DNA of 64,000 nucleotides from Cyanosarcina radialis HA8281-LM2 (GTDB lineage: Bacteria > Cyanobacteriota > Cyanobacteriia > Cyanobacteriales > CCAP-1448). A program made the position numbers and the translations under genes. The DNA lies in contig JAHHHA010000018.1 in assembly GCA_019359615.1 (NCBI GenBank), positions 60,564 to 124,563 of the forward strand. The letters run 5' to 3'. The stretch's first letter is position 1. The number at the start of each line of letters is the position of its first letter. Positions 42,524-49,669 of the stretch are shown here, one piece after another. The notes beneath the pieces were generated by a model. It had not been told where the DNA came from, made no database searches, and saw only the letters and a list, made by a program, of their open reading frames with translations.

Positions 42524-43621
42524 TTAACCGCTCGATCGCTTCGCTTTTGTAGGAAATCTAGCTCTAATGCAACAACCTCGGTTTGGGGCGCTAACGATTT
42601 CTAGTTGTCCTCCTAAAGCTGTTACTCGCTCTTCCATTCCTTGAAGTCCAAAACCAGTTTTTTGTTGGTTAACTTCAAAACCTTTACCATTATCTTCCAA
42701 GCTAAAAAGCAGTTCGGTAGCAGTGGTTTGAATCTGAATTTTTACCGCTGTGGCTTCGGCATACTTGCAGATGTTAGTCAATCCTTCTTGCAGTAACCGA
42801 TATACTGCCCGATTAACCAGAGTAGATGAGGGAAACGATCGCTCGATGTGGCTCTCTGGTAAGATGCCACTAGTAGAATGAAACTCTTCAATCAGGTTGG
42901 CGATCGCGCTCTCAAATAATTCTCCGGCAAAAGGATCGGAGCGAATAGCCGCCACCGATTGCCGCACCGCTGCTAAAGCATCAGAGCCGAGTCTTTTTGC
43001 TTGTAACAAGAATTTGTGAGCCTCGTTTGGATCTTTCTGCCACAGACTAATCGCGGCTCCGATTTGAACGTTCAGCGCCACCAAAGAGTGTCCTAAAGAG
43101 TCGTGGATGTCGCGAGCGATGCGATTGCGCTCTTCTACGGCCGTCATTTCTTCTAGTTTTTGATTGAGCGATCGCTGTTGTTCTAATGCTTGCTGCAAGG
43201 ATAAATTTCGCTCTTGCAGTTCGGCTTGCAATTTGCCCAAACGCAACTGAGTTTCGATCCGCACCAAAACTTCTTCTGCCTGAAATGGCTTGGTGATATA
43301 GTCTACTCCCCCGACGGCAAAAGCTTTGACTTTATCGATCGCTTCGCTATAGGCACTCAAGAAAATTACCGGAATTTCCTCAGTTTTGGAATGAGCTTTC
43401 AACTGCTGGCAAACTTCATAGCCATTCATTCCTGGCAGATTGATGTCGAGCAAAATCAAATCTGGCGGTTGGGCTTGGGAACCCATTAAGGCAGCAGAAC
43501 CCGTAGTGACACCTCTAACGTCATATCCTTGTTCGCTTAACATCGCTGATAACAACCGCAAGTTATCGAGCCGATCGTCAACGATTAAAATGTCACCAGC
43601 AGAAGAGCGATCGCTATTCAT
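42524..43621 (-). CDS. Response regulator fused to a NarL-type histidine kinase
   Basis: The 365-residue protein (from ATG 43621) has a receiver domain at about 10-125 (ILIVDDRLDN, phospho-acceptor in DLILLDINLPGMNG, and YITKPF), a coiled linker, a HisKA_3 dimerisation region with phospho-His in ARDIHDSLGHSLVALNVQIG at about 170, and an HATPase at about 265-360 (VYRLLQEGLTNICKYAEA, EDNGKGFEV, GFGLQGMEER). It is cytoplasmic. An alternative ATG at 43651 has GGGGGAGG directly against it and lies in what looks like an insertion-sequence end, so I prefer 43621. The output regulator is not adjacent. Confidence 0.85.
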   Translation of the reverse strand: MNSDRSSAGDILIVDDRLDNLRLLSAMLSEQGYDVRGVTTGSAALMGSQAQPPDLILLDINLPGMNGYEVCQQLKAHSKTEEIPVIFLSAYSEAIDKVKAFAVGGVDYITKPFQAEEVLVRIETQLRLGKLQAELQERNLSLQQALEQQRSLNQKLEEMTAVEERNRIARDIHDSLGHSLVALNVQIGAAISLWQKDPNEAHKFLLQAKRLGSDALAAVRQSVAAIRSDPFAGELFESAIANLIEEFHSTSGILPESHIERSFPSSTLVNRAVYRLLQEGLTNICKYAEATAVKIQIQTTATELLFSLEDNGKGFEVNQQKTGFGLQGMEERVTALGGQLEIVSAPNRGCCIRARFPTKAKRSSG

Positions 43622-43644
43622 ATGGATGATTTGCACTTGTCTCT

Positions 43645-43700
43645 TTGACATCCTCCCCCAGTAAGCTCCTAACGTTGCTATAGTGGGGAATTCCAACTCT
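43645..43700. mobile_element. Possible remnant of an IS200/IS605-type end
   Basis: TTTGACATCCTCCCCC with a matching GTGGGGAATTCC 25 bases later resembles the hairpin ends of cyanobacterial IS200/IS605 elements (TTGACATCCTCCCC...GGGGATTC). No transposase remains. It abuts the 5' end of the response-regulator/kinase gene. Confidence 0.35.
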
Positions 43701-43764
43701 CACGAAATGGATTGTCTGTTTCTTAGATTCTTAACTAGACGCTTTGTGACCATTAGCCCCCGTC

Positions 43765-43958
43765 ATACCAAATCCGATTTTCATACTATCCATTCAACCC
43801 TCACCCCCTTCGGCAGAGCTTCAGGGCAGCGCCCAACCCCTCTCCCACCTCAAAGAAGCCTTCTCTTACGAGGAGAGGGAAAAGGAAGTTTCTGTTATCT
43901 GAGGGGAGCCGGAGGCTCCTTTGAGATCAAGACGGTTTTGTAAACCGGATTTGGTATC
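43765..43958. mobile_element. MITE-like element with ATACCAAATCCG ends
   Basis: The ends ATACCAAATCCGATTTT (43765 on) and AACCGGATTTGGTAT (ending 43958) are inverted repeats about 12-16 bp long. Inside are part of the CCCTCACCCCC / CCTCTCCC repeat family, a CCCTTCGGCAGAGCTTCAGGG hairpin (pattern only) and GGAGCCGGAGGCTCC. No coding capacity. It occupies most of the 600-bp gap between the kinase gene and the DUF3611 gene; the rest of that gap shows nothing recognisable. Confidence 0.65.
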
Positions 43959-44230
43959 AGACCATCTCCACAGACATTTTCTCAGACGATTTGCCCAACC
44001 GCCTTTAATCCTCAGTTTCTAATTTGTAGCAATTTAAGCTGACGCTGTAGGACTTTTAGGAATCGAGGTCGTTATATTTTAGCCTACATGAGATGCAAGT
44101 GTGTGTAGAAATCTAAAAAGGCTAACATATATTTGTTGGTTGTCAAAAATTCACCTCACCGTTAACCTCCTATCGTCGGTTTAACGGGATTCCTCTTTTT
44201 GCCTTTTAGATAGATCGAGCGATCTGGAAC

Positions 44231-44824
44231 TTATGGTTGTCGGTTCAGACGATAGAGCAGCCATAAAGAAGCGATCGTGCCAACAAAGTGGGCGGCAATA
44301 ATATGGGTGTTACCCAATACCACAAAAATGTCTAGAGGTTGAATTAGTTCTCTAAGGTTAAATGACGGATTGAACACTGACTCCGGCCGGAAAAGAGATT
44401 TTCCCAGAAGAGTGCCAGCGATCGCCTCTGCCCCTATAATAGCCAGGCCCATTCCCACCAAGCTCACCATTAACCCAAATCGGAGAATTTTAATTGTCTC
44501 TGCCTTTTTCGGCCGGAGATTGGGATTAGATTCTTGTAGTTTGCGAGCCAGACGGGTGTAACGGAAAGCTTGATAAGCGCTAAAATACAGGGCTAAAAGG
44601 CTCAAAAATGCCAAAAAGGCTCCTCCCCCAGTCCCCGGATTGTTCGCTGTTTGAGGGTTGTTGGCACCTATTCGACTGAGGACGATGGCAAATCCTAAAA
44701 TCAGGCTAGCAATTACTCCTATAACTAACTGCACCCAAAAACTAATCCACCCCGTTAGGCGAATATTTTGAGCGATTTGCTTCAGGTTTGCAGGAATAGA
44801 AAGGCGATCTGGTGTCTCTGACAT
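44231..44824 (-). CDS. DUF3611 protein, Tic21/PIC1 homologue
   Basis: The 197-residue protein has four membrane segments (about 28-50, 66-85, 112-137, 165-192) and the family pattern NIRLTGWISFWVQLVIGVIA near the start and YTRLARKLQE in the loop. DUF3611 includes plant Tic21/PIC1, an inner-envelope protein linked to protein import or iron permeation, and cyanobacterial homologues implicated in iron uptake. The exact role here is unknown. Confidence 0.85.
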   Translation of the reverse strand: MSETPDRLSIPANLKQIAQNIRLTGWISFWVQLVIGVIASLILGFAIVLSRIGANNPQTANNPGTGGGAFLAFLSLLALYFSAYQAFRYTRLARKLQESNPNLRPKKAETIKILRFGLMVSLVGMGLAIIGAEAIAGTLLGKSLFRPESVFNPSFNLRELIQPLDIFVVLGNTHIIAAHFVGTIASLWLLYRLNRQP

Positions 44825-45061
44825 AAAAAAAGTTTAAAAATTTTAAATCCGGCAGAAGAAATCACGGAAGTCTGGATAAACAACGTCTAAAATTGATGGT
44901 ATCGCGCCATTGTATTGTCAGGTAATGCCTTTCTACTTTTCTGGCGCTACATCTGGTTCGCTGGTAATTGATAATTGTCGGTAATTGTCCCAACGATTAC
45001 TATTAAACATTAGCAATTACCCATTACTCATTCACGTACGAGGGATCTGGCGGTAATTTTA

Positions 45062-45418
45062 ATGAAATTTGAGGATATCTATCAGTTTTTTAGCAATCCA
45101 CCTCCTTTTTATCTCAACAAGGAGCTAGCAGTCTGTTACGTCCTGGCTGTTTTGTCAGAAGGCGAATCCTACGGTACAGAACTAATCGAGCGGTTGGAGA
45201 AAGAATCTTCTACTTATCGCTTGTCTGATACTGTACTTTATAGCGCGCTGAAGTTTTTGGAAGATTCAGGGACGATTGCTGGTTACTGGAAAAAAGTTGA
45301 AGGACGCGGGCGACCGCGCCGAATGTACCAAATCAAACCTGCTTGGCAAGAACGAGCCACCGAACTTGCTAATCTTTGGTACGGATACGTCAAAGAGCGA
45401 GTAGGCGTTAGACAATAG
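45062..45418 (+). CDS. PadR-family transcriptional regulator
   Basis: The 118-residue protein has the PadR winged helix: ELAVCYVLAVLSEGESYGTE, LIERLEKES, LYSALKFLEDSGTIAGYWKK, and the wing GRGRPRRMYQIKPAW. The C-terminal helix for dimerisation is short. The effector is unknown. A purine/pyrimidine repeat block separates it from the CCB1-like gene. Confidence 0.9.
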   Translation: MKFEDIYQFFSNPPPFYLNKELAVCYVLAVLSEGESYGTELIERLEKESSTYRLSDTVLYSALKFLEDSGTIAGYWKKVEGRGRPRRMYQIKPAWQERATELANLWYGYVKERVGVRQ

Positions 45419-45430
45419 CAGGTAAGAGGG

Positions 45431-45555
45431 CAGGAGTTCAGGAGTCAGAAGTCAGAAGTCAGAAGTCAGGAGTTCATTTCCCTGCTGCTTTCCCTGCTTT
45501 CTCTCCCCCTTTCTCCCTCTCCTCCCCCTCTCCCTCTCATCCCCCTCTCATTCTT
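45431..45555. repeat. AGAAGTC heptamers and a polypyrimidine tract
   Basis: AGTTCAGG and four AGAAGTC-type units (45431-45475) are followed by a C/T-only stretch (45480-45548: CCCTGCT, CTCCCC and TCTCCC units). The tract runs to within 8 bases of the start codon of the CCB1-like gene, so that gene has no conventional ribosome site. Confidence 0.8.
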
Positions 45556-46089
45556 GTGCATACTACAGTTCTCTCTTCAACTTTTTTGCTGACGTTGGTG
45601 ATGATAGTGGGTTTGTTTTTCTTTATTCGCGCTTCCACCAAAGAGCGATCGCAAGAAGTCAAACTGCTGTCGGAACAACCGGAAGAACTGCTGCTAACTC
45701 AATTGCAGCAATACTTCGATCGCCGGGCCTATCGCCCTGTAGCCGCAGACGAAGGGACCCAGCAGATTGTCTTTGAAGGGTTGGTTCGCCCTAGCTGGTT
45801 TCTGACGATCTTTTTGACCTTGCTGGCAGCGTGCGGCCTCTTCTGTCTGGCAATCGTTTTATCGGTGCTGTTCCCGCAAATCGGAGTGTTTTTTGTGGGA
45901 TTAGTTCTCGCGGCCCCAGCAGCGGGAATTTTTTACTGGCGAACGGCAGGCCGAGTAGAGCAAGTATCTCTGAAGGTAGAAACCGTTCTCGATCGAGAAA
46001 ACAGCAGCCAAAATCTGATTACGGTTACTGGTCATCGCGACGAATTAGAGTTCTTACAAGAGTCTCTAAAGTTAACAGCTAGCAAATAA
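45556..46089 (+). CDS. CCB1-like cofactor assembly of complex C protein
   Basis: The 177-residue protein has an N-terminal membrane helix (about 8-25, LTLVMIVGLFFFIRAS), a soluble segment (QLQQYFDRRAYRPVAADEGT), and a helical hairpin at about 76-125 (WFLTIFLTLLAACGLFCLAI, FFVGLVLAAPAAGIFYW). This matches the cyanobacterial CCB1/DUF3529 family, which helps attach haem ci to cytochrome b6. The start is a GTG directly after a polypyrimidine tract, so it is less certain. Confidence 0.8.
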   Translation: MHTTVLSSTFLLTLVMIVGLFFFIRASTKERSQEVKLLSEQPEELLLTQLQQYFDRRAYRPVAADEGTQQIVFEGLVRPSWFLTIFLTLLAACGLFCLAIVLSVLFPQIGVFFVGLVLAAPAAGIFYWRTAGRVEQVSLKVETVLDRENSSQNLITVTGHRDELEFLQESLKLTASK

Positions 46090-46141
46090 GCTGCCACACA
46101 TCGATCTAACCCACAACGGGATTGGGTTTCCCAGTGAATCA

Positions 46142-47410
46142 ATGAAAGTCAATCTAGAGGAACTGCGAAAGATCGCAGAAATACGTGAGTGGGAAAATTT
46201 GGCTCGCGGCTGGCAAGAAAAGATCGAGTCAGCGATCGTTCCTGGTAATATTCCTAGCGCGATCGTCTATCCCGATACCTCAAAAAAGCTGGCTGAAGTC
46301 ATGGCGCTTGCCCACAATCGAGGTTATCGCGTCCTCCCGTGCGGTGGAGGCACTAAACTAGGCTGGGGAGGCTTGGCTGATGAGATCGACCTAGTTATTA
46401 GTATCGAACGGCTTAATCGTCTCATAGAACACGCGATCGGCGACTTAACTGTCACGGTAGAAGCGGGGATGAAGTTTGCCGAACTGCAAAAGGTTTTAGC
46501 GACTGCCCATCAATTTCTGGCTCTCGATCCGCCTTACCCAGAAAGTGCCACTGTTGGGGGAATTATCTCTACAGCTTCGGCTGGTTCTCTCAGACAGCGT
46601 TACGGTGGGGTGCGAGATATGCTGTTGGGGATTTCCTTCGTCCGGGCGGATGGGGAAGTTGCCAAGGCTGGGGGACGAGTGGTAAAAAATGTGGCTGGCT
46701 ACGACTTGATGAAGCTATTTACGGGTGCTTATGGCACTCTGGGTATCCTCTCGCGAGTAACGCTGCGAGTATATCCCCTGCCAGCGGCATCAAGGACTGT
46801 GGTTTTGAGTGGAGAACCCGAGGCCGTGGCTGCTGCTGTTAAAACTCTCTTAGCCTCTACTATGACACCGACAGCGATCGATCTGCTGTCGAAAGAGCTA
46901 GTAGAGCGCTTAGGTTTAGGCCGAGGAATAGGCTGTGTCGTTCGCTTCCAAACTATACCGGAAAGCTTAACAGAGCAAGTCAATCGGCTCGTTGAGATCG
47001 GGCAAAAACTAGGTTTGGTGCAGGCAATTTTTGCTGATGCCGATGAAACCGAGTTATGGCAAAAATTAAAGGAAAAAACTAGCGATCCCACTGCAATTCT
47101 ATGTAAGGTTGGGGTCAAACCAGCCCAGGCTTTAGAAGCTCTAAACGCTGGCTCAGGAATTGGCTTAATTCATGCTGGAAGCGGTTTGGGATGCTTGGAA
47201 TTTCAAGATCCAGCAAGTTTGTTGAAGATGCGCCAAATTTGCGAAGATGCGGGCGGATTTCTCTCGGTTTTGACCGCCCCAGCTACGGTAAAACAACAAC
47301 TCGATGTCTGGGGATATAACGGCAATGCGATCGCTTTGATGCAGAAAATCAAACAGCAATTCGATCCCCAAAATCTTCTCAGCCCAAATCGCTTTGTCGG
47401 TGGAAATTAA
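46142..47410 (+). CDS. glcE: Glycolate oxidase subunit GlcE (FAD-binding)
   Basis: The 422-residue protein has a PCMH-type FAD-binding domain at about 35-215 (VLPCGGGTKLGWGG, FLALDPPYPESATVGGIIST, RYGGVRDMLLGISFVRADGE, GRVVKNVAGYDLMKLFTGAY) and a C-terminal cap ending NLLSPNRFVGG. It is the GlcE component of glycolate dehydrogenase, which works with GlcD and GlcF in photorespiratory glycolate oxidation. Neither partner is in the window, as is common in cyanobacteria. Confidence 0.9.
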   Translation: MKVNLEELRKIAEIREWENLARGWQEKIESAIVPGNIPSAIVYPDTSKKLAEVMALAHNRGYRVLPCGGGTKLGWGGLADEIDLVISIERLNRLIEHAIGDLTVTVEAGMKFAELQKVLATAHQFLALDPPYPESATVGGIISTASAGSLRQRYGGVRDMLLGISFVRADGEVAKAGGRVVKNVAGYDLMKLFTGAYGTLGILSRVTLRVYPLPAASRTVVLSGEPEAVAAAVKTLLASTMTPTAIDLLSKELVERLGLGRGIGCVVRFQTIPESLTEQVNRLVEIGQKLGLVQAIFADADETELWQKLKEKTSDPTAILCKVGVKPAQALEALNAGSGIGLIHAGSGLGCLEFQDPASLLKMRQICEDAGGFLSVLTAPATVKQQLDVWGYNGNAIALMQKIKQQFDPQNLLSPNRFVGGN

Positions 47411-47440
47411 AATTCGATCGCGTTATCGACCAGATTTAAA

Positions 47441-47773
47441 CTAGAGTTTGCTCTGAAGAGATCGCTCTTTGCCATAAACAATTCGGATAGCATCTGGGTT
47501 GATTCCTGCCTCCATCAAGCTCTCAATTCGATCGTCAAAATCGTTAGTATCCAAAAGAGAACCTAGCTGACGCTGCTCGTGGTGGAGTAAGGCATGGATT
47601 TCTATCCCTAGACTAGTAGGCAAATAGGCTAATTCAGGAGTGAATCCCAGTTCTTTAGCCAGTTCCCACACCTTACCGGGATCTGCCATAGCTAGATCGA
47701 TAGATAGATATATTTCTCCTGGATGAGGAATTCTGGGCAATTGTTTGATGTTAGGGACGATCGTTGTTTGCAT
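47441..47773 (-). CDS. Small protein of unknown function
   Basis: The 110-residue product has an excellent ribosome site (AGGAGG, about 7 bases before the ATG at 47773). It is acidic, with IPHPGEIYLSIDLAMADPGK and IEIHALLHHEQRQLGSLLDT as recognisable stretches, and is probably alpha/beta. I do not know the family. It is convergent with glcE and overlaps the preceding small frame by 23 bp. Confidence 0.65.
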   Translation of the reverse strand: MQTTIVPNIKQLPRIPHPGEIYLSIDLAMADPGKVWELAKELGFTPELAYLPTSLGIEIHALLHHEQRQLGSLLDTNDFDDRIESLMEAGINPDAIRIVYGKERSLQSKL

Positions 47774-47984
47774 CTGTTGAACCTCCTACCTCCGATCTGA
47801 ACCAACAAACAAAAGTGTAGTTCCCCGAACGATTGGGGTTCTTAGTTTTTTGAGTAACATTTAATACTTCTGTCAATTCAGTGTTATCAGCAATATTCTG
47901 ACACCTTTGTCTGGCTATCGTCAGGTTAGCAGCAAAAACTTCCTGCTCCCATTCCTCCATTCCCGCTTCTGGATCTAGCAACAT
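47751..47984 (-). CDS. Small frame of unknown function
   Basis: The 77-residue product (MLLDPEAGMEEWEQEVFAAN at the start, then TKNPNRSGNYTFVCWFRSEV) is protein-like but has no ribosome site. It overlaps the frames on both sides (10 bp with the upstream one, 23 bp with the downstream one). It may be a real small gene in a coupled set or decayed sequence. Confidence 0.4.
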   Translation of the reverse strand: MLLDPEAGMEEWEQEVFAANLTIARQRCQNIADNTELTEVLNVTQKTKNPNRSGNYTFVCWFRSEVGGSTDANNDRP

Positions 47985-48355
47985 CGATCGTCTTTGTACT
48001 GTAAGAATGCAGAGCTACTTTCTCTTGGCGACTGAAAACGTGTTTGCAAACTGGGTTGGGTATGAGATGTTCTCATGGGCAATAAAATACGGATATCTTC
48101 GTCTTCAGGAAGCTCGTCAACATAAAAAATAAATTCTTCTCTATAAATTAGGCCAAGGGGAATTGAGTAGTAAGCGATCGCGATCGACATATCAGAGATG
48201 ACGTGGAGCGATACTAGTTCTGGTTTCCAGAGATAGCAGTGTCCGTGAGGAATAAAGACTCTTACTGCTAAAAGATTGGGAACGTCCAAGTCGGAGAATG
48301 GGGCATGGGCATTGGCAGGACTTACAGGAAAAGGAGCAGAGCTTTCCTCATTCAT
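47975..48355 (-). pseudogene. Fragment of a membrane-sensor histidine kinase N-terminus
   Basis: Residues about 33-70 (VFIPHGHCYLWKPELVSLHV, then ISDMSIAIAYYSIPLGLIY) match the first membrane region of a large cyanobacterial group of PAS/GAF histidine kinases, which continue with FVRKR after LIY. Here the match stops at LIY and unrelated sequence (REEFIFYVDELPEDEDIR) follows to a stop, so this is a decayed fragment or a chimera. The N-terminal 25 residues include a short GGGCATG repeat. The left end of the TnpB element lies about 15 bp upstream of its start. Confidence 0.6.
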
Positions 48356-48434
48356 GGGTGGGATGTAGCGGAAAGCACTTTTTAGTGCAGTCTTATGATT
48401 TATATGCTATCATAAAAGTAGTTAGAATACTACT

Positions 48435-49625
48435 ATGATAGTTTTTGAATTTAAGGCATACGGCAAGCCATACCAGTTTCAAGCCATAGATGAAGCGATT
48501 AGAACTACTCAGTTTATTCGCAACCAGGCTATTCGTGTTTGGATGGATGGTTTAGCTAAGTCTTGGATTGAGCTATCGAGGTTTTGTGCTGTCTGGGCTA
48601 AAGAATTTCCTTTTGCCAACAAACTTAATTCCATGGCTCGTCAAGCTGCGGCCGAACGAGCCTGGGCAAGTATCAATCGGTTTTATGAAAATTGCCAGCG
48701 CCAAGTATTGGGGAAGAAAGGGTTTCCGGCTTTTCAAAAAGATTGTCGCTCGGTTGAGTATAAAACATCAGGATGGCGATTAGCCGATGACCGCAAATCA
48801 ATAACTTTCACCGATAAAATCGGAATTGGCAGATTAAAAATCAAAGGCACTCGTGACCTGAATTTTTATCAGCCAGACCAGATTAAACGGGTGAGATTGG
48901 TGAAACGCGCTGATGGCTACTACGTTCAATTTTGTCTCCAAGTAGATCGAGAGGAAGTAATCGAACCAACACACCGAACTATTGGTTTAGATGTGGGCTT
49001 GGAGTCTTTCTACACCGATTCACTGGGAAACAAAGTTGAAAATCCCCGTTTCTACCGGACTGGCGAGAAGAAAATGAAACGCGCTCAACGTTTAGTTTCT
49101 CGCCAGGTAAAAGGCTCTAGCAATCGACGGGCAGCTAAAGTTAAGTTAGGAAAGGTTCACCTCAAAATAAGTAGACAACGTAAAGACCACGCTGTGAAAT
49201 TGGCGCGGTGCGTAATCACATCTAACGATGTTGTCGTCTATGAAGATTTGCGGATATCGAACCTAGTTAAAAACCACTGTCTGGCTAAGTCAATCAACGA
49301 CGCTGGATGGTATCAATTTCGAGTTTGGTTAGAGTATTTTGGTAAGGTTTTTGGGCGGATAACTATTGCTGTCAACCCTGCCTATACGTCCCAAGAATGC
49401 TCTAACTGTGGTGTTGTGGTTAAGAAATCCTTGTCTACTCGCACTCATGTTTGTCAATGTGGGTGTAAATTAGATCGCGACCACAATGCCGGAATCAATA
49501 TCCTTAACTCAGGGTTAGGTACTGTAGGGCATACAGGAACCTTTGCACTAGATGCAAGCAACGCTTGGGGAGAATCAACCTCTACTTTGGCTGAAGCAAT
49601 TCTGTCAAAGCAAGTTGGCTCGTAG
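48435..49625 (+). CDS. tnpB: TnpB RNA-guided nuclease (OrfB of IS200/IS605)
   Basis: The 396-residue protein looks intact. RuvC acidic residues are D186 (GLDVGLESF), E270 (VVVYEDLRISNL) and D349 (LDRDHNAGINIL). A zinc ribbon is formed by C322, C325 and the C340/C342/C344 cluster. Family members are programmable nucleases guided by an omega-RNA made from the element's 3' end, here expected to overlap about 49500-49670. The C-terminal 35 residues after GINILNSG are divergent, as is usual. Confidence 0.93.
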   Translation: MIVFEFKAYGKPYQFQAIDEAIRTTQFIRNQAIRVWMDGLAKSWIELSRFCAVWAKEFPFANKLNSMARQAAAERAWASINRFYENCQRQVLGKKGFPAFQKDCRSVEYKTSGWRLADDRKSITFTDKIGIGRLKIKGTRDLNFYQPDQIKRVRLVKRADGYYVQFCLQVDREEVIEPTHRTIGLDVGLESFYTDSLGNKVENPRFYRTGEKKMKRAQRLVSRQVKGSSNRRAAKVKLGKVHLKISRQRKDHAVKLARCVITSNDVVVYEDLRISNLVKNHCLAKSINDAGWYQFRVWLEYFGKVFGRITIAVNPAYTSQECSNCGVVVKKSLSTRTHVCQCGCKLDRDHNAGINILNSGLGTVGHTGTFALDASNAWGESTSTLAEAILSKQVGS

Positions 49626-49634
49626 AACCAAGAA

Positions 49635-49666
49635 TCCCACGGTTTTAGCGCAGCGTAACCGTGGGA
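49635..49666 (+). repeat. Right-end hairpin of the TnpB element
   Basis: A 10-bp perfect stem (TCCCACGGTT / AACCGTGGGA) with a 12-base loop lies 9 bases after the tnpB stop codon. In this family such hairpins mark the transposon end and the 3' part of the guide RNA. Confidence 0.8.
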
Positions 49667-49669
49667 GTG

